64,000 nt of DNA from assembly GCF_014518315.1 (NCBI RefSeq), contig NZ_JACVEL010000002.1, positions 372,001 through 436,000 of the forward strand. The letters are read 5' to 3'. Each line of letters opens with the position of its first letter. The first letter of the stretch is position 1. Both the position numbers and the translations under genes were made by a program. This document shows positions 28,501 through 35,847 of the stretch, one piece after another. A model generated the notes under the pieces. It searched no databases and was not told the DNA's origin. It saw only the letters and a list, made by a program, of their open reading frames with translations. The stretch is from Taishania pollutisoli. Its GTDB lineage: Bacteria > Bacteroidota > Bacteroidia > Flavobacteriales_D > Crocinitomicaceae.

Positions 28501-30124
28501 GGAAATCACTCACCAGGATGATGTTGTCATAATCTTTTTTTCCAGCCTTTCCCTGAACGAAATTTTCTAATTTTTGATTGATAATTACCTTTTTATTATC
28601 TGTATCATAGCTGATAAAACCGTAATTTGCCAGTTGCAGCATCATCGGACGCATTTGTTCCAATGTACCTCCCAGGGCGGTTGCACATTCTCCTTCGGAG
28701 AGTTCATATTTATCGTATTTATAGGTGTATTTGCTGATTGCAACCAATGGATGTGTCGAAGAAAGTCCCTGTAGTTTATCATACAACTGACCGTCGTAGT
28801 AGTCAACGGATTCGAAACGGGCAATGCGCTGTTCCTGGCTGGTTCCTTTTTCATAGGTATACTGAATCATGTTTTCCTTCTCAGAAAGAACGAGTTTGGG
28901 AACATAGTAATCCAGTTTGTGATACGAATCACTGAAGGGAGCTTGTCCTATTCCGGAACTTGATCTGGAAAATTCGAGGATTCCATCCGCATAGAGGTAG
29001 CTGAAGTTAATACTCGGATGTGTGATGGAGTCTCCTGTGTTTAGTATAATGGAGCTTCTTCCACCATTGCAGTACACCTGTTTGTCTGTAATGTAAATTT
29101 CAGATGCCTGTGTAATTACAAATGGTTTCGCATTTTTTACAATGGTTATTTTGGCTGGAATGTTTTTTACTCCCGCTCCTACAAATTTTGCTCCTTTCAT
29201 GGAAAACGCCCCTTCATAATTGACATTCGGTTTGATGTTGTTGATTTTCAGGTTGGTTTTATACGAAAGAAACTGCGGAAAGATTTTATCTTCTTCCCGG
29301 TTGATTTTAAATGCCCTGTCTGAAAGTGATCCGTCCAGTAATTCATTAAAATAAGGTGTTTTCAGCTTCACAGAGTCAATGTTGAGGTTGGTATTTTTCA
29401 TGGATAACTGAAATTTACCGATCTGCGCATAGGTTTCTGCTTTGGACAGGTTCACTTTTTCCCAGGTAATGGTTCCGCCTTTTCCTTCCCATTTCTGAAG
29501 TCCCGGGTCATAAGTCCCGGACGTTTTATAGATGACGATACTGTCGCTGTATTTTGTGTTTTTCTTGGAACTTCCGGCAATGTCTACTGCGCGGCAAATC
29601 AAGTTTCCGTCGGTCAATTCAATGTAAGGTTTATCGTCGTATTTAAATTCGTATTTTCCACCTTCGTAGTACCATTCAAAGTTGGATTTTCCCGCAAGCT
29701 TTCCTTCGTAGAAGAACCCTGCCGCAGATTCAGCAAAGTCAGTGAAACGTTTGGGGTTCCGGCTCTCCAGTAATTTGTCGATGGTGCTTTGATAAGCATT
29801 GTAGCTGGACTCCGACTGTTTGTTTTTGACAAGGGAGTAGACGGAATAAACATAGTTGTAAATATCCGGATAGGTATCAAACCGCTTTGCAGCAAGCGCA
29901 TTACAGGTTGTGATCATATTGGTAAAATAACGATCCGGGAATTCGGATGACTGCAAGAGGATAACCGTCAGTTCTTCTTTTATAAACCTGGAATGTTCCC
30001 CTTTACCGTAAGGAGTTAAAGCACTTTGAAATTCTTTGATGAATTTCGCTCTGTCAGCACTGTACGTCTGACCAAATCCTGAAAAAACTGTTGCTATAAA
30101 CAGCAAAGAAATGAAGTGTTTCAT
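25505..30124 (-). CDS. Large exported beta-rich protein, family not recognised
   Basis: A 1539-aa protein with an N-terminal signal peptide (M-K-H-F-I-S-L-L-F-I-A...G-F-G-Q). The first 170 residues look helical. Most of the rest is built of alternating short strands and Gly/Asn turns, with repeated phrases of the kind V-S-F-K-D-R-K-G-I-F and L-K-G-E-L-V-S-A-G-I-F, like a long beta-helix or stacked beta-jellyroll as in AsmA/OstA-like envelope proteins. The last 100 residues are again helical. It is coupled to plsY and follows prmA after 74 bp. It is likely periplasmic or outer-membrane associated. No function is assigned. Confidence 0.72.
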   Translation of the reverse strand: MKHFISLLFIATVFSGFGQTYSADRAKFIKEFQSALTPYGKGEHSRFIKEELTVILLQSSEFPDRYFTNMITTCNALAAKRFDTYPDIYNYVYSVYSLVKNKQSESSYNAYQSTIDKLLESRNPKRFTDFAESAAGFFYEGKLAGKSNFEWYYEGGKYEFKYDDKPYIELTDGNLICRAVDIAGSSKKNTKYSDSIVIYKTSGTYDPGLQKWEGKGGTITWEKVNLSKAETYAQIGKFQLSMKNTNLNIDSVKLKTPYFNELLDGSLSDRAFKINREEDKIFPQFLSYKTNLKINNIKPNVNYEGAFSMKGAKFVGAGVKNIPAKITIVKNAKPFVITQASEIYITDKQVYCNGGRSSIILNTGDSITHPSINFSYLYADGILEFSRSSSGIGQAPFSDSYHKLDYYVPKLVLSEKENMIQYTYEKGTSQEQRIARFESVDYYDGQLYDKLQGLSSTHPLVAISKYTYKYDKYELSEGECATALGGTLEQMRPMMLQLANYGFISYDTDNKKVIINQKLENFVQGKAGKKDYDNIILVSDFRPKELKGYSEEEIKNNASLQQIRENYKKQNEMRRTLENFGSFNLGTMDIDLVGVDNITLSEKQNMHIFPKDNKVKVKRNRDLEFSGWINAGKAEINTISANYNYNENKVNLLKTETTVLRVQPRSAEHGTAGIAMNSTISGIVGDIVVDLPSNRSGNKVDATTAVYPILSVKNATKVFYNSKDLYGGAYDSTRFYYALQPFVIDSIDNFNDKTLRLKGELVSAGIFPTIKEDLKVMPDYSFGFSTASPKEGFNFYGTGAKYDNKVMLSGNGLQGAGTINFVKSTSVSKNLFTFLPDSTVGIVTFVNQAVQNGVQFPDAKCEEAYMTYIPKKDILKASSTPRNDISYFENEAKLRGTTYVTPKGMKGKGLMTFNNATIVSDGFVYEWKDLYADTSSFNLKNESREEGEAPLIFETNNVKSHVSFKDRKGIFNSNKGESRVDFPVNQYMCKMDMFTWFMDRETIEMEKKVAKDIAIDTGVDLVGPNFFSTHPKQDSLQFRAPKARLDMKAKTIYCSEVEYVDIADARIYPDSMKLNIRKKAEMDQLKNATIVANYITKYHKFERSTVNITARRAYKGSGEYPYYDKDSVPTYIVMDAIGLDTSYQTIATGKIDQNKGFKLSDEFDYYGNLTVKAASPEILFSGATRINHNCSKFERNWLAFTSSVDPKNIQIPVTNNMKNLDGQPISAGIVWRDSPNVDSIELYPTFLSALTNATDPVVITSSGVLTYDFGSKEFQIAPKEKLINRSEKGNFLALNTETCSMFGEGIVSLGMDHGDVSVKTVGTVDYNQKSGAIHFNLTAKFDMPLDKSVFKDIPDKINATEGLNPMDFATNTLKSAITMWGSQAEADKLQEDFTIKGEIKKIPASLESAITITGLRMSYYSQPTLNNFKGLITNVESAILVNMFEKPVMKYVPFRAFFQQKFSGAGGDWFALLIDVPGGKDYFFNYSMGKKEGIMDIMTGDTELTAAISALKDDKRKTKNFLYQLGQGGLKTVFNNLFK

Positions 30125-30198
30125 AATGCTCTGTAAATTATTAATTAGTATGTACCAACACCCGGTAGAAAGACCGGAAATTGAGAATCAATTACTTT

Positions 30199-31041
30199 TT
30201 AATTTTCCTTTCTCAGTTGAATAGCTGCCCAGTTATCTTTCAGATAGACATGTTCTTTTTTCAAATTGAAATCACTTGCAAATGCGGTAAGTTCATCCAC
30301 ATCCGAATCAAAAAAGCCGCTGAGCATTAACACGCCATTGGTTTCCAGTGCTTGTGCATAGAAAGGAATGTGCGCTTTTAAAACATTCTTGTTGATGTTA
30401 GCCAAAATCAAGCCAAATGACTTTCCTTCAATCAGGTCTACGTCTCCGCACAACACTTCAATGTGTTTGCAATTGTTGCGTTGCGCATTTTCGATCGTAC
30501 TCTCAACAGACCAGTATTCGATATCAATTGCGAGCAATTCAGAGGCTCCAAGTTTCTCCGCAATAATTGCCAGGACTCCCGTTCCTGTTCCCATGTCCAG
30601 AACACGCTGCGGAATTTCTTCCTGTTCAAACAGTGCTTTTGACATCATCCAGGTCGTTTGGTGGTGTCCCGTTCCGAATGACATTTTCGGTTGTATTTCC
30701 ACCAGCATTCCTTTTGCCAGTGTTTTATCGTGAAAAGGAGCCAGGATGCTGACGTACTCTTCTACGTAAACGGGTTCGAAATCACTTTCCCATACCGCAT
30801 TCCAGTTTTGTCCTTCAATAATAGTAGCTTCGAAGGAGCAGGTAACATCTTCCCGTTGCTCACCGAGGAATGTTTCATTTAACGCGCGTTCTACGGATGT
30901 TTCAGACACCTGTCCGTATGCCAGTACACCCTCTTCTGTGTCAACAAAACTTTCAAACCCGGCATCGGCGAGTTGCGCAACAATGATTTCATTGAACGGT
31001 TTTACAGGAGACAGTTTTATGTTCAGTTCAAGATAATCCAT
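30199..31041 (-). CDS. prmA: Ribosomal protein L11 methyltransferase PrmA
   Basis: A 280-aa class I methyltransferase that methylates ribosomal protein L11. A family-typical N-terminal substrate-recognition domain precedes the catalytic domain with F-G-T-G-H-H-Q-T-T (about 120-128), motif I V-L-D-M-G-T-G-T-G-V-L and the L-A-N-I-N-K-N-V-L block, the PrmA N-I-N signature. Its start directly abuts the tpiA stop with no intervening base. It is the fourth gene of the DUF1599-BT_3928-tpiA-prmA operon. Confidence 0.93.
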   Translation of the reverse strand: MDYLELNIKLSPVKPFNEIIVAQLADAGFESFVDTEEGVLAYGQVSETSVERALNETFLGEQREDVTCSFEATIIEGQNWNAVWESDFEPVYVEEYVSILAPFHDKTLAKGMLVEIQPKMSFGTGHHQTTWMMSKALFEQEEIPQRVLDMGTGTGVLAIIAEKLGASELLAIDIEYWSVESTIENAQRNNCKHIEVLCGDVDLIEGKSFGLILANINKNVLKAHIPFYAQALETNGVLMLSGFFDSDVDELTAFASDFNLKKEHVYLKDNWAAIQLRKEN

Positions 31042-31785
31042 TCAGAATGCATTGATAATTTGTGTGAATGAATCAGCCTTCAGAGAAGCGCCTCCGACCA
31101 ATCCTCCGTCTACATTTGGACAGGAGAATAACTCGGATGCATTCTTTTCGTTACAGCTTCCTCCGTAAAGAATAGAGATGTGTTCAGCCGTCTCATTCCC
31201 ATATTTTCCGGCAATGTACTGACGAATATCCCGGTGCATTTGTTCCGCCTGTTCACTTGTGGCCGTCAACCCGGTACCGATTGCCCAAATAGGTTCATAC
31301 GCGATGATACATTTTTTGAACTCATCCGCACTCAGGTGAAATAAACTTTCTTCAATCTGCCGGGTTACAAATGCTGTTTCTTCATTTTTTTCACGCACAG
31401 GAAGCGATTCACCACAGCAAAAAACAGGGGTGATCCCGTTTTCCAGGCAAGCATCCACTTTTTCTTTCAGAAACGCGTTGCTTTCAGAAAAATAATCTCT
31501 TCGCTCACTGTGTCCGATCAATACGTGGGAAACGCCGATACTTTTCAATTGAGAAAAAGCGATTTCACCCGTATATGCGCCGCTGTTTTTCGGATACGCA
31601 TTTTGCGCACCTACTTTCAGGGAATGGTTGTTCCCGGATGAAAACGCTGCTAAATACAAAGAAGAAGGAAATACAATTACTTCCACCTGTTCGTTCTGAA
31701 TTGTTTTCAGCGATTGGAATAACGCATTTGCGGCATCCCAATCCAGGTTCATCTTCCAATTCCCCGCTACAATCTTTCTTCTCAT
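31042..31785 (-). CDS. tpiA: Triosephosphate isomerase
   Basis: A 247-aa TIM barrel that interconverts dihydroxyacetone phosphate and glyceraldehyde-3-phosphate. Substrate lysine K11 lies in G-N-W-K-M-N, catalytic H92 in G-H-S-E-R-R, the general base E164 in A-Y-E-P-I-W-A-I-G-T-G, and the phosphate-binding loop is G-G-S. Length is normal. It overlaps the BT_3928 gene by 4 nt and abuts prmA, an arrangement seen in other Bacteroidota. Confidence 0.98.
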   Translation of the reverse strand: MRRKIVAGNWKMNLDWDAANALFQSLKTIQNEQVEVIVFPSSLYLAAFSSGNNHSLKVGAQNAYPKNSGAYTGEIAFSQLKSIGVSHVLIGHSERRDYFSESNAFLKEKVDACLENGITPVFCCGESLPVREKNEETAFVTRQIEESLFHLSADEFKKCIIAYEPIWAIGTGLTATSEQAEQMHRDIRQYIAGKYGNETAEHISILYGGSCNEKNASELFSCPNVDGGLVGGASLKADSFTQIINAF

Positions 31786-33677
31786 TTTTTAGTTAGAATA
31801 TTTTTGTTTAACCAGTCGAATGTCGGTGTGGAACGGTGAGCGAATTTCCCTTTCACAATTCCCTTCTGAATCACCATCATTGATGGATTACTGCGTGCAA
31901 TGGCTTTTAACTCGATCTCGTCATTGGTAAACATCGGAATTTCGAAATTGTATTTCTTGCGGAACGCCAGCATATCTTCACGGCTGACACTGCAAAGTAA
32001 CACCATCGGAATTCCTGCTTTTTTAGCTTCTTTAAGGATGTTCTTATACCGCTCAATCGCATCCCAGTTTGCTTCATTGATGTTTTTCGATGTGATGACA
32101 ATGATCTGATCGGCAGTGGTGATGTAGTCGCGGATATTGATTTCCGATACCTCCGGATTGATCGTTCTCACTGTATCCAGTACCTGGTAATATTCCGGGG
32201 TATATTCCTCCAGAGTAAACTCTTCAGAAGGTACTTCATAGATGTCGCCTGAACTCAGGTTTTTAACACGTATGATATCTACACCGTTATTGGCAATGAA
32301 ATCCCGGATAAACTCCATTTCTCGCTCCGGTTCGGAAAGGTCAGCGATGGAAATAAACGGGTTAAACTGTTCTGTAATGGACGGAAGTTTGGTTGGTTTG
32401 ATTACTTTTTGAACCATGTCTTTGTACTCCCAGTCCGTATTTTCCCAGATTTTTGAATCAATGTATGCTTTCGAGGAAGCATCAAAGAGTTTTTCTTCTT
32501 TGGTCTTTTTATTGACGTAACGAAGCAGGTTCTGGTAAATTCCCTCTTCACCATTGTTCATCAGTTTTACGAGGTTATTACCCAATGCATACGGACGGTA
32601 ATCTTTCATCGGTTCATACCGCAATACGAAATAAATAAAGATCGCGGAAATCAACGTTACGAAGAATGAAACTCCGAAATAGTTCCCCATTGCCCGACCT
32701 CCGATGCGTAGAATCCAGAGCGATCCTACGATACCTACAAAGGCAAACAATACCGGGAAATACCAGGAGAAAATTGTGGAGAAAAAGACCACCACCAGCA
32801 ATGAGGCAACGGTGAAAACAATGTTCTGTTTTCGGGTATTCGGTTGAATCAACCATTGGGCGATAAAAATCCACAATCCCAGGTACAGTACAACGATGTC
32901 TTTCCAGAGGGATTCTTTTGGTGTCAGCGATCGTCCGATTGAACCTTTCATTGCATCACCAAAGCACCCGCAATCATCTACGCATTGTGGTTGTTTCTTT
33001 TCTTCCACAACGATTTCTTCCGAATTCTGACTGACAATTTTGATGCTCTTGTCGGCCTCCGCCTGTTTCAGTTTCACCGCAGCGATCGGATTGGAAAGTG
33101 CGTATACATCACGGTCAAGGAATTTTTTACTCGAGTCACACGTTGCCGTATGCCAGGTCAGGAAAGTGAAAAAGACCATCATCAGAACAAGCAGGTAGGA
33201 AACCAATTTTATTTTCCCCCCGATAATGAGCAAGACCCCCAGAACGATTTCAACAATACAAATAATTACACTCAGTAACAGGGCATGTTCAATAAGGAAT
33301 TCCAGGGAGAATCCGGGAGCTCCGAACCATTCTTTAATCCGGTACGCCAATGCACCGTCTTCAAAATATTCTTCGAGTTTGTAAGCAAAACCCAATGGAT
33401 CGTTTGCTTTTACGAGGCCGGAAACGATAAATAATCCCCCGATAACAGCCCTTGCTACATTGGCCATCATCAGGCGTCCTCTGAAAATGAACAACCCGAC
33501 GGTGGACAATGCCAAAATTCCAAACCCAATGGATTTGAACAGGGATGCATTTCCTGAAAAGCTTTCATGATAGGCAATCGTGATCAGGGTCAATCCTGTA
33601 AGATTGATCAATACGAAGAGTACATTGAATAAAAATGACCTTCCCGAAACAGAAATGTTAGTACTTTTTGTTCTCAT
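31782..33677 (-). CDS. BT_3928 family membrane protein (DoxX-like with thioredoxin-like tail)
   Basis: A 631-aa membrane protein specific to Bacteroidota. The N-terminal half has a pair of helices, then a DoxX-like unit (V-I-G-G-L-F-I-V-S-G-L-V-K-A-N-D-P-L-G-F, about 80-180) and a cysteine cluster C-V-D-D-C-G-C-F-G-D in a loop (about 230-240). The C-terminal 200 residues are soluble and resemble a thioredoxin-like fold without a CxxC. It is predicted to be involved in envelope redox or terminal electron transfer; that is inference. It overlaps tpiA (ATGA) and DUF1599 by 4 nt. Confidence 0.83.
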   Translation of the reverse strand: MRTKSTNISVSGRSFLFNVLFVLINLTGLTLITIAYHESFSGNASLFKSIGFGILALSTVGLFIFRGRLMMANVARAVIGGLFIVSGLVKANDPLGFAYKLEEYFEDGALAYRIKEWFGAPGFSLEFLIEHALLLSVIICIVEIVLGVLLIIGGKIKLVSYLLVLMMVFFTFLTWHTATCDSSKKFLDRDVYALSNPIAAVKLKQAEADKSIKIVSQNSEEIVVEEKKQPQCVDDCGCFGDAMKGSIGRSLTPKESLWKDIVVLYLGLWIFIAQWLIQPNTRKQNIVFTVASLLVVVFFSTIFSWYFPVLFAFVGIVGSLWILRIGGRAMGNYFGVSFFVTLISAIFIYFVLRYEPMKDYRPYALGNNLVKLMNNGEEGIYQNLLRYVNKKTKEEKLFDASSKAYIDSKIWENTDWEYKDMVQKVIKPTKLPSITEQFNPFISIADLSEPEREMEFIRDFIANNGVDIIRVKNLSSGDIYEVPSEEFTLEEYTPEYYQVLDTVRTINPEVSEINIRDYITTADQIIVITSKNINEANWDAIERYKNILKEAKKAGIPMVLLCSVSREDMLAFRKKYNFEIPMFTNDEIELKAIARSNPSMMVIQKGIVKGKFAHRSTPTFDWLNKNILTKK

Positions 33678-34228
33678 AAGTGTTCATTGTTTTCTTGTGT
33701 TAAATGAATCAATGCGAAAACAGCATAGTTGAGCATGTCGTAGTAATTTGCATCAATTCCTTCACTGATTAATGTATTTCCTTTGTTGTCTTCTATTTGT
33801 TTGACCCGTAATATTTTCGTGAGAATCAAATCGGTCAGGGAGCTAACCCGCATATCCCTCCAGGCCTCACCATAATCGTGATTTTTCTTTTGCATCAACT
33901 CGAACGCTTCCCGGGTATATTTTTCATACAATGCAACAGCCTGGTCAGCCGACAAATCCAATTCTTTCAGGGTTGTTTCCTGTAATTGAATCAATGCCAT
34001 GACACAATAGTTGACAATGGCCATAAATTCACCTTCAACGGTTTCTCCAACCCTGTTCTCGCCGGTCTCCTGAATGGTCCGGATGCGTTGCGCTTTGATA
34101 AAGAGTTGGTCTGTCAGGGAACTCGGGCGAAGAATCCGCCAGGAAGTACCATAGTCTTTTGTTTTTTTACTGTAGATTTCCTTACAGTTCGCTATTACTT
34201 TTGTATATTGGGCGTCTGTTTGACTCAT
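33674..34228 (-). CDS. DUF1599 domain protein, tandem duplicated
   Basis: A 184-aa protein made of two copies of one motif: K-T-K-D-Y-G-T-S-W-R-I-L-R-P-S-S-L-T-D-Q-L-F-I-K (about 23-46) and K-N-H-D-Y-G-E-A-W-R-D-M-R-V-S-S-L-T-D-L-I-L-T-K (about 116-139). DUF1599 is proposed to be related to nucleotide pyrophosphohydrolases; that is known only by prediction. It is first in the operon and is separated from the divergent folP by 11 bp. Confidence 0.88.
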   Translation of the reverse strand: MSQTDAQYTKVIANCKEIYSKKTKDYGTSWRILRPSSLTDQLFIKAQRIRTIQETGENRVGETVEGEFMAIVNYCVMALIQLQETTLKELDLSADQAVALYEKYTREAFELMQKKNHDYGEAWRDMRVSSLTDLILTKILRVKQIEDNKGNTLISEGIDANYYDMLNYAVFALIHLTQENNEHL

Positions 34229-34239
34229 TATTTATTCAA

Positions 34240-35100
34240 ATGCAAAATTCAAGGGTTGAAGATACAAATTATAAAGATAATCGCATTCAATTTAACGGAA
34301 TTTTAATGGATTTTACCGTTCCGAAGATCATGGGAATTCTCAATGTGACAGAAGATTCATTTTTTTCAGAAAGTCGGTTGAAGTCTGATAGTGAATTGCT
34401 TAAAATGGCAGAAAAACACCTTTCGGAAGGTGCGACATTTTTAGATCTGGGAGGTTTTTCAACGCGTCCCGGGGCGGTGGATGTGGATGAAAAAACAGAG
34501 CAACTCCGGATTCAATCGGCCTTGAGGCAATTAAAAACGGAATTCCCGGATGCGCTGATATCAATCGACACATTCCGGGGAGAGGTGGCCCGAACAGCAA
34601 TTGGTGAAGGAGCTTCTATGATTAACGATATCAGTGGTTTCCAGTTCGATGAAACATTACTGGATGTGCTTGCTGCGGCAACGATTCCATATGTACTGAT
34701 GCATGTAGAAGGTACGTTTGAAACAATGCACAATATGGCGATATCGCCAGCTGCCGGTATCATAAAAAGACTGACAGATTATTTTGAGAAAAAACTGGCT
34801 GTTTTGGGAGAAAAAGGAGTGAAGGATGTGGTGCTGGATCCCGGTTTCGGATTCAGTAAGACCATGGAGGAAAACTATGAGTTGCTACAGCGAATGGATG
34901 AATTACTTGTCTTCAAAAAACCGTTGTTAGTCGGTGTTTCCCGAAAATCAATGATCTATAAAAAACTGGGAATTACCCCTGAAGAATCGCTTAACGGAAC
35001 AACGGTGTTGAACACACTCGCTGTGACGAAAGGAGCAGGAATTCTACGTGTTCACGATGTACGCACCTGCAGTGAAATTATTGATTTACTTTGCCGTTGA
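34240..35100 (+). CDS. folP: Dihydropteroate synthase
   Basis: A 286-aa TIM-barrel enzyme joining p-aminobenzoate to dihydropterin pyrophosphate in folate synthesis; sulfonamides compete at this site. Motifs: M-G-I-L-N-V-T-E-D-S-F-F, G-G-F-S-T-R-P-G-A, S-I-D-T-F-R, N-D-I-S-G, D-P-G-F-G-F-S-K and G-V-S-R-K-S-M-I. The second Asn-Val-Thr block has E instead of the usual P. An upstream in-frame ATG at 34159 overlaps the divergent DUF1599 gene and gives a long unrelated N-terminus, so 34240 is chosen. Its 3' end overlaps the convergent B1 gene by 15 nt. Confidence 0.95.
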   Translation: MQNSRVEDTNYKDNRIQFNGILMDFTVPKIMGILNVTEDSFFSESRLKSDSELLKMAEKHLSEGATFLDLGGFSTRPGAVDVDEKTEQLRIQSALRQLKTEFPDALISIDTFRGEVARTAIGEGASMINDISGFQFDETLLDVLAAATIPYVLMHVEGTFETMHNMAISPAAGIIKRLTDYFEKKLAVLGEKGVKDVVLDPGFGFSKTMEENYELLQRMDELLVFKKPLLVGVSRKSMIYKKLGITPEESLNGTTVLNTLAVTKGAGILRVHDVRTCSEIIDLLCR

Positions 35101-35841
35101 TGTTACTTCTTCTTCGAATAGTCGAATGGTGTAATCCAATAAATTCTTGTTCCCTGTTTTTCCATGGCCGGGAATCACTGTTTTTACATCCGGAAATGCT
35201 TGTTTTATTTGTTGGACTGTTGCCGGCCATTCTTTTGTATCTGCATCGCCCAGATATCCTTTCCCGGCTTTCCGTTCTTTAATCAGACATCCGCCAAACA
35301 ACGTGTGTTCATCTGGGAAATAAGCAACAATGTTATCACTGGTATGTCCTTTTCCGAAATAACGGGTGTACACTTCTTTCGTTCCGATCCGGAATGTGAA
35401 AGTATTACCAATGCTGTTCTCGGGAATGTTAAACTTGTTTTTCTTGGCTAGTTCAATTGTTTGAGCAGAAGCATAGGACGGGATTTCATGTTGATGAAAT
35501 GCTTGCAACCCGCCCAGGCAATCGACATGAAAATGAGTTGCTACAACCGCTGTGATTTTGCAATGGAGTGTTTCTGAAATCCAATTGATCAGTTCTTCAG
35601 AACTTGCGTCATCGATTGTTGTATCAAAAATAATGACTTCATCACCGTCTTTGACAATCATTCCGTTGCAGGGAACTATTCCGAAATCATCGGTTTTCAG
35701 AAATGAAATGTGCTCATATACTCCGGGAGACAATTGTTTGATAACCAGTTTGGTTGTTCGGTAAATCACTTTTTCTTTCCCTGCGGAAACAGACATGCTT
35801 ACCATCAGGGTGCTAATCAACAGGATATAAAAGGTTTTCAT
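35086..35841 (-). CDS. Subclass B1 metallo-beta-lactamase-like enzyme
   Basis: A 251-aa exported MBL-fold protein with the full subclass B1 zinc set: Zn1 ligands H103, H105 and H166 (A-T-H-F-H-V-D; G-K-G-H-T-S-D-N) and Zn2 ligands D107, C185 and H226 (G-G-C-L-I-K; P-G-H-G). K188, three after the cysteine, matches the B1 carboxylate-binding lysine. G-Y-L-G-D-A-D matches the tyrosine variant seen in flavobacterial BlaB/IND enzymes. Signal peptide about 1-20, mature length about 230. Six bases separate it from the upstream beta-helix gene, so the pair is probably co-transcribed. Substrate range cannot be read from sequence. Confidence 0.87.
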   Translation of the reverse strand: MKTFYILLISTLMVSMSVSAGKEKVIYRTTKLVIKQLSPGVYEHISFLKTDDFGIVPCNGMIVKDGDEVIIFDTTIDDASSEELINWISETLHCKITAVVATHFHVDCLGGLQAFHQHEIPSYASAQTIELAKKNKFNIPENSIGNTFTFRIGTKEVYTRYFGKGHTSDNIVAYFPDEHTLFGGCLIKERKAGKGYLGDADTKEWPATVQQIKQAFPDVKTVIPGHGKTGNKNLLDYTIRLFEEEVTSTAK

Positions 35842-35847
35842 GGGAAA

